The notes under the pieces were generated by a model. It saw nothing but the letters and a program-made list of their open reading frames with translations, was not told the origin of the DNA and made no database searches. A DNA stretch of 26,192 nucleotides, taken from the NCBI GenBank assembly GCA_019119285.1, contig DWXJ01000007.1:1-26192 (forward strand), written 5' to 3'. This stretch comes from Merdimonas faecigallinarum. Its GTDB lineage: Bacteria; Bacillota; Clostridia; Lachnospirales; Lachnospiraceae. Each line of letters opens with the position of its first letter. Position 1 is the first letter of the stretch. The position numbers were made by a program, and so were the translations under genes. Of the stretch, positions 7,150-14,270 are shown piece by piece.

Positions 7150-7801
7150 GCGGGAAGAGGAACGGCTGAAAAAGCAGCAGGAAAAGCTGGAAAAAGAACT
7201 GGCGCGGCTGAAGGCCATGAGTGTCTATGAGGAACAGTATGCGTCCTGTTCGTATATATGCGGGATTGATGAGGTTGGCAGGGGACCGCTTGCCGGGCCG
7301 GTAGTGGCAGGAGCGGTGATCCTGCCAAAAGACCATACGATCCTGTATCTTAATGATTCCAAGAAATTGTCCGAGAAAAAGAGAGAACTGCTGTATGACG
7401 AGATCATGGAGCATGCCGTGGCTACGGGGATCGGCATGGTGGGGCCTGCAAGGATTGACGAGATCAACATCCTTCAGGCCACCTATGAGGCCATGCGTAT
7501 GGCGATTGAGAATCTGCAGGTAAAGCCGGATGTCCTTCTCAATGACGCGGTTACGATCCCGGAGGTGGAGATCCCGCAGGTGCCGATCATCAAGGGAGAC
7601 GCCAAAAGCATTTCCATTGCTGCCGCAAGCATCATTGCCAAGGTGACCAGGGACCGCCTGATGAAGGAATACGATCAGGTAATCCCGGGATATGATTTTG
7701 CAGGCAATAAGGGATACGGGACCAAAGCCCATCTGGAGGGGCTTCGAAGACTTGGTCCGTCGCCCATCCACCGCCGGACATTTATCCGCAATTACATCTG
7801 A
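7142..7801 (+). CDS. rnhB: Ribonuclease HII
   Basis: RNase HII cuts RNA in RNA-DNA hybrids and starts removal of single ribonucleotides from DNA. The 219-residue product has the signature CGIDEVGRGPLAGPVVA (Asp43, Glu44), then NDSKKLS, Asp135 in LLNDAV and Asp171 in KVTRDRLM, which complete the acidic active site. It ends with GPSPIHRRTF. An N-terminal charged helix (residues about 4-24, rich in Lys/Glu/Leu) looks like a short coiled coil. It overlaps the upstream signal peptidase by eight bases and is followed by yraN. Confidence 0.97.
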   Translation: MNKREEERLKKQQEKLEKELARLKAMSVYEEQYASCSYICGIDEVGRGPLAGPVVAGAVILPKDHTILYLNDSKKLSEKKRELLYDEIMEHAVATGIGMVGPARIDEINILQATYEAMRMAIENLQVKPDVLLNDAVTIPEVEIPQVPIIKGDAKSISIAAASIIAKVTRDRLMKEYDQVIPGYDFAGNKGYGTKAHLEGLRRLGPSPIHRRTFIRNYI

Positions 7802-7826
7802 CCAGAGCGGATCGAAGGAGAGGAAT

Positions 7827-8186
7827 ATGGAGAACAATCGGCGAAGGACCGGGGCCAGATATGAACAGACCGCCGGCAGGTATCTGGAGACAAAGGGATA
7901 TCAGATCCTGGAGTATAACTATCGATGCAGAAGAGGAGAGATTGATATCATTGCCAGAGACCAGGAGTGTCTGGTGTTCTGTGAGGTGAAGTACCGCTCC
8001 GGACCGGGAGCCGGAGACGCGGCAGAAGCAGTGGACGCAAAGAAGCAAAGAAAATTGTCTGTCTGCGCGCTTTTTTATCTGACCAGTCACGGATTGATGG
8101 ACACCCCGTGCCGGTTTGATGTGGTAAGCATTACAGGAAACAAGATCCGGCTGTATCGGGATGCCTTTCCCTATGCCGGCAGTTAA
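7827..8186 (+). CDS. yraN: YraN family (UPF0102) nuclease-fold protein
   Basis: A 119-residue protein of the YraN/UPF0102 family, with a restriction-endonuclease-like fold; its cellular role is not established. The start is ATG 7827 (MENNRRRTGARYEQTAG), with AAGGAGAGG at 7815-7823; the longer frame from 7692 would overlap rnhB by over 100 bases. Visible motifs are ARYEQTAGRYLETKGY, then RCRRGEIDIIARD and VFCEVKYRS, which hold the acidic and Lys residues of the nuclease-like core, and CRFDVVSI. The pairing with rnhB is common in bacteria and hints at a role in nucleic-acid repair (inference). Confidence 0.92.
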   Translation: MENNRRRTGARYEQTAGRYLETKGYQILEYNYRCRRGEIDIIARDQECLVFCEVKYRSGPGAGDAAEAVDAKKQRKLSVCALFYLTSHGLMDTPCRFDVVSITGNKIRLYRDAFPYAGS

Positions 8187-8196
8187 GGAGAAGAGT

Positions 8197-9030
8197 ATGA
8201 GTCTTGGATTACGGTATAAAAATGATGAGAAGATCCTGGAGGAACGTGTGGTAAACGGCGTTCCCCTGCTGGTTTATCCTCTGCTGGAACAGACCGGCGT
8301 GGTAAAGCATGGATTTACGACCAGGCTTGGAGGCGTCAGCATCGGCCACTGTGCGTCCATGAACATCAGCACGACCAGGGGAGATGATCCGGCGGCCGTG
8401 GAGGAGAATAAAAGTAGGCTGGCGGGAGCCATCGGCGTGAAGCCGGAAGATATGACATTTACCCACCAGACCCATACGGTCCATGTGGCCGTGGTAGAGG
8501 AAAAGGACCGGGGCAAGCGGTTTCTGGAGACGGACGGTATGGTGACGAATGTGCCGGGAATCTGCCTGGTGACATTTTACGCCGACTGCGTGCCTCTTTA
8601 TCTGGTGGATCCGGTGAAGAAGGTGATCGGTCTGAGCCATTCCGGATGGAGGGGAACCGTGAACCGGATGGGCCGGGTGACCATTGAAAAGATGCAAAGC
8701 GTTTACGGGACAGATCCAGGAGACGTGGTGGCAGCCATCGGGCCTTCGATCTGCCAGGACTGCTACGAAGTCAGCGAAGATGTGATCGAAGCATTCCGGA
8801 AGAGTTTCCGGGAAGACCAGTGGGATCAGCTTTTTTACCGGAAAGAAAATGGCAAGTATCAATTGAATCTCTGGAAGGCAAATGAGATCATTTTCCGGGA
8901 GGCGGGAGTAAAACCAGAACATATCGCGGTGACCAATGTATGCACTCACTGCAATCCGGATATTTTATTCTCTCACCGGACAACGGGGGAGAAACGAGGA
9001 AACTTAAGCGCACTCCTTGCGCTGAAATAA
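8197..9030 (+). CDS. pgeF: Multicopper-oxidase-fold purine nucleoside phosphorylase (PgeF/YfiH/LACC1 family)
   Basis: Members of this family, once called polyphenol oxidases, have purine nucleoside phosphorylase and adenosine deaminase activity in studied cases, and E. coli PgeF corrects misincorporated peptidoglycan amino acids. The start is ATG 8197 (MSLGLRYKND), with AAGGAG at 8185-8190 overlapping the yraN stop; the frame from 8161 lacks a site. Of 277 residues, the key ones are His93 in THQTH, Cys131 in YADCVPLYL and His148 in GLSHSGWRGTV, with CTHCNPDILFSHR near the C terminus. These match the family metal-site pattern. The true substrate here cannot be read from sequence. Confidence 0.93.
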   Translation: MSLGLRYKNDEKILEERVVNGVPLLVYPLLEQTGVVKHGFTTRLGGVSIGHCASMNISTTRGDDPAAVEENKSRLAGAIGVKPEDMTFTHQTHTVHVAVVEEKDRGKRFLETDGMVTNVPGICLVTFYADCVPLYLVDPVKKVIGLSHSGWRGTVNRMGRVTIEKMQSVYGTDPGDVVAAIGPSICQDCYEVSEDVIEAFRKSFREDQWDQLFYRKENGKYQLNLWKANEIIFREAGVKPEHIAVTNVCTHCNPDILFSHRTTGEKRGNLSALLALK

Positions 9031-9058
9031 TCGGGCTCAATTGGGGAGGAACAACAGG

Positions 9059-9976
9059 ATGAGGTATTATTTTTCCCTTGCCTCCGCTTCGTCTACTGGA
9101 GAAGAAACGGCGGAGCAGGTGGCGGAGGTCACACAGGATACGGTAGAGCAGGTTGGCCGTCTGACACAGTTTCTGCAGGATAATATCCCGCAGCTGATCG
9201 CCTTTGGCGTGCAGGTGATCTTTGCACTGATCTTTTTCTTTGTCGGACGGCAGCTGATCAAGTGGGTGCGCAAGATCGTCCGGCACTCTTTTGAACGGTC
9301 CAGAGCGGATACTGGCGTGGCCCAGTTTGTAGATTCGCTGTTAAAATACGGCCTGTATTTTCTTCTGATCTTCAGTATCGCGGCAAGATTCGGTGTGGAT
9401 ACGGCGTCTGTGGCTGCATTGGTGGCGTCCAGTGGACTGACGCTGGGCCTTGCCCTGCAGGGAAGTCTTTCCAATTTTGCAGGCGGCGTACTGATCCTGC
9501 TTCTGAAGCCTTTTGAAGTGGGAGATTACATTGTGGAGGATACCAATCACAAAGAAGGAACCGTCAAAGAGATCCAGATCTTTTATACCAAGTTGTCTAC
9601 CATAGACAACCAGACCATTGTGATCCCCAACGGCCTTCTTACCAACAACAGTCTGACCAACGCCACGGCCAAGGACGAACGCAGGCTGGACCTGAAGATC
9701 TCGGTATCTTATGAAGCGGATCTTAAGGAAGCCAAGCAGCTGATCGAAGAGATCATTACCCACGATCCCTGCGTTATGAAGGATGAGGATATCCAGGTGT
9801 TTGTAGACGACCTGGCGGCCAGCGCAGTGGTGATCGGCGCAAGAGCCTGGGTAAAGAACGAGGAGTTCTGGCCAACGAAGTGGAGGATCCTGGAAGAGAT
9901 CAAGCTTCAGATGGACGCGCACGGGATTGAGATCCCTTATCAGCAGGTGACGGTGCATCTGCCGGAGAAGGGGTAG
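9059..9976 (+). CDS. MscS-family small-conductance mechanosensitive channel
   Basis: A 305-residue membrane channel that should open under membrane tension and release solutes in hypo-osmotic shock. GGGGAGGA at 9043-9050 points to ATG 9059 (MRYYFSLAS); the TTG at 9041 is inside the ribosome-binding region. Membrane segments lie at about 46-66 and 95-110. The pore helix is at about 115-150 and is rich in Ala/Gly (VAALVASSGLTLGLALQGSLSNFAGG), typical of MscS TM3. LLLKPFEVGDYI and the VIPNGLLTNNSLTN beta-domain motif follow. The size is close to E. coli MscS. It ends the housekeeping run; the tRNA promoter starts 33 bases later. Confidence 0.95.
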   Translation: MRYYFSLASASSTGEETAEQVAEVTQDTVEQVGRLTQFLQDNIPQLIAFGVQVIFALIFFFVGRQLIKWVRKIVRHSFERSRADTGVAQFVDSLLKYGLYFLLIFSIAARFGVDTASVAALVASSGLTLGLALQGSLSNFAGGVLILLLKPFEVGDYIVEDTNHKEGTVKEIQIFYTKLSTIDNQTIVIPNGLLTNNSLTNATAKDERRLDLKISVSYEADLKEAKQLIEEIITHDPCVMKDEDIQVFVDDLAASAVVIGARAWVKNEEFWPTKWRILEEIKLQMDAHGIEIPYQQVTVHLPEKG

Positions 9977-10009
9977 GAATGAAGAAAAAGAGACTTTTGA
10001 AAAAAGTTC

Positions 10010-10037
10010 TTGCAATAATTATAGATTTCGGTATAAT
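10010..10037 (+). promoter_or_regulatory. Promoter of tRNA-Thr
   Basis: TTGCAA at 10010-10015 and TATAAT at 10032-10037 with a 16-base spacer, 41 bases before the mature tRNA 5' end. Confidence 0.8.
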
Positions 10038-10078
10038 ATATCTTGTGGCTGTAAGGGCCGGAATTATATATTATATCT

Positions 10079-10151
10079 GCTGGAATAGCTCAGTCGGTAG
10101 AGCACTTCACTCGTAATGAAGGGGTCGTCGGTTCAAGTCCGATTTCCAGCT
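10079..10151 (+). tRNA. tRNA-Thr (anticodon CGT)
   Basis: A full cloverleaf can be folded by eye. The acceptor GCTGGAA pairs with TTCCAGC, the D arm is GCTC/GAGC, the anticodon stem is CTTCA/TGAAG with loop CTCGTAA (anticodon CGT, reading ACG threonine codons), and the T arm is GTCGG/CCGAT around TTCAAGT. The discriminator is T and CCA is not encoded, so it must be added after transcription. It stands alone behind its own promoter. Confidence 0.96.
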
Positions 10152-10251
10152 TTTCAAATAAGCAATTCTATATCATCAAGTTTTTTCAAAACAATAAAAT
10201 CCAAGTTGTAAAAAAATAATATGTTTACCAGGGCAGCTGGGGGATGTGTTT

Positions 10252-10282
10252 CCACCCGTTCCGAGTCTTGCGGAAAGGGTGG
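10252..10282 (+). promoter_or_regulatory. Hairpin hiding the toxin ribosome binding site
   Basis: CCACCCGTTCCG at 10252-10263 pairs with CGGAAAGGGTGG at 10271-10282, giving 11 of 12 pairs and a single G/A mismatch, with a 7-base loop. The right arm is the ribosome binding site (AAAGGGTGG) of the small ORF that starts six bases later. Such sequestered sites are typical of type I toxin mRNAs. The AT-rich stretch before it (10152-10228) shows no convincing promoter. Confidence 0.75.
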
Positions 10283-10287
10283 TGCCT

Positions 10288-10380
10288 ATGACTACATATG
10301 AAGAGTTTCAGGTTATTATTTCAACAGCTCTATTGTTTGTTGCTATATTAAACTACTTCAAAGATAATCATAGAAAATAG
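10288..10380 (+). CDS. Small holin-like type I toxin peptide (candidate)
   Basis: A 30-codon ORF with product MTTYEEFQVIISTALLFVAI followed by LNYFKDNHRK. It has a short polar N terminus, one hydrophobic span (about 8-23) and a basic tail. This is the plan of the putative holin-like toxin (TxpA-like) families of Firmicutes, where the peptide inserts in the membrane and stops growth when its antisense RNA is lost. AAAGGGTGG provides a ribosome binding site, masked by a hairpin. The TAG stop lies in the left arm of the hairpin at 10375-10416, and a strong opposite-strand promoter sits about 100 bases downstream. Family likeness is from memory of the sequence pattern; toxicity is inference. Confidence 0.72.
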   Translation: MTTYEEFQVIISTALLFVAILNYFKDNHRK

Positions 10381-10416
10381 CCATCCTGGTCTCTGGGAAA
10401 GATTGGATGACTATTT
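10375..10416. terminator. Bidirectional hairpin at the toxin 3' end
   Basis: AAATAGCCATCC at 10375-10386 faces GGATGACTATTT at 10405-10416. On the minus strand the one imperfect position is a G-U pair and the arm is followed by TTTTCT; on the plus strand it is a C/A mismatch followed by TTTCTGTT. It should therefore end the antisense RNA better than the toxin mRNA. The toxin stop codon lies inside the left arm. Confidence 0.6.
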
Positions 10417-10474
10417 CTGTTAACTGATATTTGCCGGAGCGGGTGAGGTACGTTCACCTTCCGGCTGTCTTGTT
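10375..10474 (-). ncRNA. Candidate antisense antitoxin RNA
   Basis: The minus-strand promoter at 10481-10508 predicts a start near 10474. The RNA would hold a first hairpin (GCCGG with CCGGC, and GGTGA with TCACC, at plus-strand 10433-10465) and then the hairpin at 10375-10416, where it probably ends. This gives about 100 bases, the usual size for a type I antitoxin. It would overlap the toxin mRNA only at the 3' end, as RatA does with txpA in Bacillus subtilis. The ends are predicted, not measured. Confidence 0.6.
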
Positions 10475-10480
10475 AAGCAT

Positions 10481-10508
10481 ATTATAGCAAAACTGATAGA
10501 AATGTCAA
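10481..10508 (-). promoter_or_regulatory. Near-consensus antisense promoter
   Basis: Read on the minus strand: perfect TTGACA (plus-strand 10503-10508), a 16-base spacer, and perfect TATAAT (plus-strand 10481-10486). It is one of the best promoter matches in the window. It points away from any minus-strand protein gene and into the 3' end of the small toxin ORF. Confidence 0.85.
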
Positions 10509-10528
10509 TGACTGAACATGTATATGAT

Positions 10529-10555
10529 CCGGAGCGGTTTTAATACCGCTTCCGG
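10529..10555 (-). terminator. Hairpin around the permease stop codon
   Basis: On the minus strand, CCGG-A-AGCGGT pairs with ACCGCT-CCGG around a loop that contains the TAA stop of the ABC permease gene. No T-tract follows, so it may be a weak terminator or an mRNA 3'-end stabiliser. Confidence 0.4.
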
Positions 10556-11337
10556 CACCAGCGTTCCAGCAGGCTGATCAGGGCGTACAGCGCCATGGCC
10601 ATGATGCACAGGAGCACAATGGACATCAGGAGCCAATCCATTTTAAAGACCTGGCTGGAATAGATGATCAGATATCCAAGTCCGTTTCTGGCAGCCAGAA
10701 ATTCGCCGATGATCACACCCACCAGGCAGAGGCCGATGTTGACCTTCATGTTGCTGAGGATGGCAGGTACGCTGCTGGGAAGCACAACTTTTGCAAGCGC
10801 ATGGAAGCGGCTGCCGCCCAGGGTGTAGATCAGCTTGATCTTTCCCGGGTCCACGGTGGTAAAGCTGGTATAAAGATTCAGGATGCTCCCGAAGATGGCT
10901 ACCGACATGCCGGCCACGATGATGGTAGTCTTTGTTGCACCGAGCCATACGATCAGTAAAGGCGCCAGAGCGGATTTGGGCAGGCTGTTTAAGACCACCA
11001 GGTAAGGATCCAGGATCTCGGAAAGCTTTCTGCTGAACCACAGAGCCGTGGCGGACAGGATCCCGGTCACGGTTACCAGGAAAAAGCTCATCAGCGTCTC
11101 AAATAAGGTTACGCCGGTATGGAGAAAGATCGTGCCGTCCCGGGTCATTTCCAGAAAGCACAGGGCGATCCTGGAAGGGCTGCTGAAGATAAATGAATCA
11201 ATAATCCCCGCTGTTGCGGTAAACTCCCAGAGGAGAAGAAAGCCAAGGAGGATCAGGACTCTGGAAATGCAGACAATGCGCCGGTGCTTCCGATGGAGCA
11301 GCAGATAGTTCTGCTGACTTGTGGAGAGTTCATGCAT
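10540..11337 (-). CDS. ABC transporter permease (nitrate/sulfonate/pyrimidine-precursor type)
   Basis: A 265-residue inner-membrane permease of the binding-protein-dependent family. About six hydrophobic spans are visible, beginning with VLILLGFLLLWEF near residue 28. The cytoplasmic EAA-type loop is present as YTLGGSRFHALAKVVLPSSVPAIL. This is the SsuC/TauC/ThiX-like group, which imports sulfonates, taurine, nitrate or thiamine-pyrimidine precursors; the substrate cannot be told from the permease alone. The start overlaps the end of the ATPase gene by eight bases, so the two form one operon. No substrate-binding lipoprotein gene lies next to them in this window. Confidence 0.92.
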   Translation of the reverse strand: MHELSTSQQNYLLLHRKHRRIVCISRVLILLGFLLLWEFTATAGIIDSFIFSSPSRIALCFLEMTRDGTIFLHTGVTLFETLMSFFLVTVTGILSATALWFSRKLSEILDPYLVVLNSLPKSALAPLLIVWLGATKTTIIVAGMSVAIFGSILNLYTSFTTVDPGKIKLIYTLGGSRFHALAKVVLPSSVPAILSNMKVNIGLCLVGVIIGEFLAARNGLGYLIIYSSQVFKMDWLLMSIVLLCIMAMALYALISLLERWCRKRY

Positions 11338-12097
11338 GGGAATTCAGCTCCTTCCAGATCAGTTGAAAATATGTCTTAAACTCCGGGGCGTTTCTGCGGT
11401 GTAAAGGGGTGTCGTCTTTGAGGTCAAAGACCAGGGGGATGGTCTGCAGGATGGAGGCGGGACGGCCGGAGAGGATGATCACCCGGTCCGCCAGGGAAAT
11501 TGCTTCGGAAAGATCGTGGGTAACGAGGACCGCAGATTTTTCTTCCCGCCGCAGGATCTGGCCGATATCATCTCCTACATGAAGCCTGGTCTGGTAATCC
11601 AGGGCGGAAAACGGCTCATCCAGAAGCAGAAGATCCGGTTCCAGGACCAGGGTGCGTATCAGAGCCGCCCGCTGGCGCATGCCGCCGGAGAGTTCGGAAG
11701 GTCTGGCGTTCTTGAACTGCCCGAGGCCGTAGAAGTCCAGAAGGTCGATGGCCCGCTGCCTGGTTTTTGCCGTCATCATGTGCTGGATCTCCAGTCCCAG
11801 TACGACGTTGTGATAAATGGTGCGCCATTCAAACAGCTCGTCGTGCTGCAGCATGTAGCCGACATTGGTGGTGCTTTCCGTCACCTCTTTTCCATTGATG
11901 CGGATCCGGCCTTTTTCCGGCGTAAGCAGGCCGGCGATCAAAGACAGCAGTGTGGTCTTGCCGCAGCCGGACGGTCCCACCACGGCGATAAATTCTCCTT
12001 TTTCTACAGCAAAGGAAATATCAGACAGGGCAGGTGTTTCCCCGTCCAGTGTATGGTAAGAATAGCAGACATGTTTCAGCTCTAATACCTGGTCCAT
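11330..12097 (-). CDS. ABC transporter ATP-binding protein (partner of the downstream permease)
   Basis: The start is the ATG at 12097 (MDQVLELKHVCYSY), preceded by GGAGG with a 5-base gap; the longer frame to 12184 has no such site. Of 255 residues, the Walker A is GPSGCGKTT at 41-49, the Q-loop Gln84, the signature LSGGM at 136-140, Walker B LLLLDEP at 156-162 and the H-loop His194 in VTHD. VGYMLQHDELFEWRTIYHNV is typical of the SsuB/TauB/ThiZ group. A thiamine-precursor role would suit the lone thiC in the window, but there is no riboswitch here, so that link is only a guess. Confidence 0.94.
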   Translation of the reverse strand: MDQVLELKHVCYSYHTLDGETPALSDISFAVEKGEFIAVVGPSGCGKTTLLSLIAGLLTPEKGRIRINGKEVTESTTNVGYMLQHDELFEWRTIYHNVVLGLEIQHMMTAKTRQRAIDLLDFYGLGQFKNARPSELSGGMRQRAALIRTLVLEPDLLLLDEPFSALDYQTRLHVGDDIGQILRREEKSAVLVTHDLSEAISLADRVIILSGRPASILQTIPLVFDLKDDTPLHRRNAPEFKTYFQLIWKELNSHA

Positions 12098-12184
12098 AGA
12101 AACCTCCGTAAAAAGACTATATCTTATTTTATGCAGATATGGCAGATTTCGTGCCGGAACCGGCATTTTCCCGGCGGATTGCAC

Positions 12185-12213
12185 TTGTCAGAATCTGCGG
12201 AAACGGGTATAAT
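12185..12213 (+). promoter_or_regulatory. Promoter of the queH-argH run
   Basis: TTGTCA at 12185-12190 and a perfect TATAAT at 12208-12213, with a 17-base spacer, 40 bases before queH. It lies in the divergent gap opposite the ABC ATPase gene, whose own promoter I could not identify. A short palindrome TGCCGG-AA-CCGGCA lies in the same gap near 12150. Confidence 0.78.
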
Positions 12214-12252
12214 TCAAGAGTAACGCTAGAAACCTTAAGGAGAATGAGTTGG

Positions 12253-12867
12253 ATGAATTATCAAAAAGAGCTGGATAAGCTTCTGGCGCGTCTGTCGGAA
12301 GAGGAAAAGACGCCCGGTCTTCTGCTTCACAGCTGCTGCGCGCCCTGCAGCAGTTACGTGCTGGAATATCTCAGCCAGTATTTTTGTATCACGGTTTTTT
12401 ATTACAATCCCAATATTTTTCCTGAAAGTGAATATACCAAGAGGATACTGGAACAGCAGACGCTGATCAGCCGGATGCGGGTCAAACATCCGGTGTCGTT
12501 TATCGCGGGGCCTTATGATAAGGACCGGTTCTATCAGATGGCTGCGGGACTGGAGGATGCAAAAGAGGGCGGAGCGCGCTGTATGAAATGTTATGAGCTG
12601 CGGCTTCGGGAGGCTGCGGAAGTGGCAAAAGCCGGCGGCTTTGACTATTTCACCACCACGCTGACCATCAGTCCCTTAAAGAATGCGGCCCGGTTAAATG
12701 AGATCGGCTTAAGGCTTGCAAAGGAGTATGGCGTCAGCTATCTGGTATCGGATTTTAAGAAAAAGAACGGCTACAAACGCTCGATCGAGCTGTCAAAGGA
12801 ATACGGGCTGTACCGGCAGGACTATTGTGGCTGTGAATTTTCCATGCGGGAACGAGAAAGGAAGTAG
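12253..12867 (+). CDS. queH: Epoxyqueuosine reductase QueH
   Basis: QueH reduces epoxyqueuosine to queuosine in the wobble position of GUN-anticodon tRNAs and replaces QueG in many anaerobes. The 204-residue product carries the family cysteine pattern: HSCCAPCSSY (Cys28, Cys29, Cys32), then YYNPNIFPESEY, CMKCYELRL, TTTLTISPLKN and YCGCEFS near the C terminus. These cysteines bind the iron-sulfur cluster and a second metal site. Two ATGs are close; 12253 lies 10 bases after AAGGAG (12237-12242), while 12244 is only one base away from it, so 12253 is preferred. argH follows after four bases. Confidence 0.94.
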   Translation: MNYQKELDKLLARLSEEEKTPGLLLHSCCAPCSSYVLEYLSQYFCITVFYYNPNIFPESEYTKRILEQQTLISRMRVKHPVSFIAGPYDKDRFYQMAAGLEDAKEGGARCMKCYELRLREAAEVAKAGGFDYFTTTLTISPLKNAARLNEIGLRLAKEYGVSYLVSDFKKKNGYKRSIELSKEYGLYRQDYCGCEFSMRERERK

Positions 12868-12871
12868 AGAG

Positions 12872-14251
12872 ATGGCACAATTATGGGGCGGCCGTTTTAC
12901 CAAAGAAACGGATCAGTTAGTATATGATTTTAACGCGTCGATCCGGTTTGACCGGAGACTGTACGCAGAGGATATCCGCGGGAGCATTGCCCATGTGATG
13001 ATGCTGGCCAGGCAGAACATTTTGACCGAGGCGGAGAAAGAGGATATTATAGAAGGTCTGGAAGGGATCTTAAGCGATGTGGAAAACGGGAAACTTCCCA
13101 TTTCCGAGAAATACGAAGATATCCACAGTTTTGTAGAGGCGACGCTGATCGAACGGATCGGAGAGCCGGGAAAGAAGCTGCATACCGGAAGAAGCCGCAA
13201 CGACCAGGTGGCTCTGGATATGAAGATGTATGTAAGAAGCGAGGTCCGCAAGCTGGACGACCTTCTGCGGGATCTTCTGCAGGTGCTTCTGTCCACAATG
13301 GAGGAGAACCTGGAGACTTACATGCCGGGATTTACCCATCTGCAGAAGGCGCAGCCTGTTACACTGGCTCACCATCTGGGCGCGTATTTTGAAATGTTTA
13401 AGCGGGATCATGAGAGACTTATGGATCTTGAGAAGCGGATGAATACCTGCCCGCTGGGATCCGGGGCTCTGGCCGGGACCACTTATCCCCTGGACCGGCA
13501 GTACACGGCGTCTTTGCTTGGCTTTGACGGGCCGACTTTGAACAGTATGGACGGTGTTTCTGACAGGGACTACCTTGTGGAACTGTTGTCGGATCTGTCC
13601 CTGATCATGATGCATCTGAGCCGGTTCTCAGAAGAGGTGATCATCTGGAATTCCAATGAATATCAGTTTGTGGAGATTGATGATGCCTACAGCACCGGCA
13701 GCAGTATCATGCCGCAGAAAAAGAATCCGGATATCGCGGAACTGGTCAGAGGTAAGACGGGACGGGTCTACGGGGCGCTGAATGCGCTTCTGGTATCCAT
13801 GAAAGGCATTCCGCTGGCATATAATAAAGATATGCAGGAAGACAAGGAGTGGGCGTTTGACGCCATTGACACGGCCAGACACTGTCTGACGCTGTTTACC
13901 GGCATGCTGGAAACCATGCAGTATCACAAGGACCGGATGGAAGAGAGCGCCAGACATGGATTTACCAATGCCACGGATGTGGCGGACTATCTGGTAAACC
14001 ACGGCGTCGCTTTCAGGGATGCCCACGGCATCGTAGGACAGCTGGTTCTTCTGTGTATTGAGAAGAACATTGCCCTGGATGACCTTCCGCTGGAAGAATA
14101 CCGGAAGATCTCCGATGTATTTGAAGAAGACATTTATGAGGCGATCAGCCTGAAGACCTGTGTGAACCGGAGAGTGACCACAGGAGCTCCGGGAAAAGAA
14201 GCGATGGAACAGGTTCTGGAGATCTACCGGACCTATTTGGAAGAGTATTAA
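12872..14251 (+). CDS. argH: Argininosuccinate lyase
   Basis: ArgH splits argininosuccinate into arginine and fumarate, the last step of arginine synthesis. The product is 459 residues, normal for the family, starting MAQLWGGRFTKETD at ATG 12872 with AAAGGAAG upstream; the frame from 12716 would overlap queH. Markers are HTGRSRNDQVA, FTHLQKAQPVTLAHH and the fumarase/aspartase signature GSSIMPQKKNP at 276-286, which holds the catalytic serine loop. No argG is adjacent, so arginine genes are scattered here. It appears co-transcribed with queH. Confidence 0.98.
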   Translation: MAQLWGGRFTKETDQLVYDFNASIRFDRRLYAEDIRGSIAHVMMLARQNILTEAEKEDIIEGLEGILSDVENGKLPISEKYEDIHSFVEATLIERIGEPGKKLHTGRSRNDQVALDMKMYVRSEVRKLDDLLRDLLQVLLSTMEENLETYMPGFTHLQKAQPVTLAHHLGAYFEMFKRDHERLMDLEKRMNTCPLGSGALAGTTYPLDRQYTASLLGFDGPTLNSMDGVSDRDYLVELLSDLSLIMMHLSRFSEEVIIWNSNEYQFVEIDDAYSTGSSIMPQKKNPDIAELVRGKTGRVYGALNALLVSMKGIPLAYNKDMQEDKEWAFDAIDTARHCLTLFTGMLETMQYHKDRMEESARHGFTNATDVADYLVNHGVAFRDAHGIVGQLVLLCIEKNIALDDLPLEEYRKISDVFEEDIYEAISLKTCVNRRVTTGAPGKEAMEQVLEIYRTYLEEY

Positions 14252-14270
14252 GAAGAAGGAGTGAGAGCAA

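Noticed and set aside
9979..10116. A 45-residue ORF between the MscS gene and the tRNA
   Set aside because: It runs through the tRNA promoter and ends inside the tRNA anticodon loop, so it is a chance frame.
10079..10151. tRNA-Thr as an integration site for a mobile element
   Set aside because: No integrase, no repeated tRNA 3' end downstream, and the following genes are ordinary.
12139..12252. N-terminal extension of QueH
   Set aside because: It would start upstream of the promoter at 12185-12213, and the extension has no family similarity.
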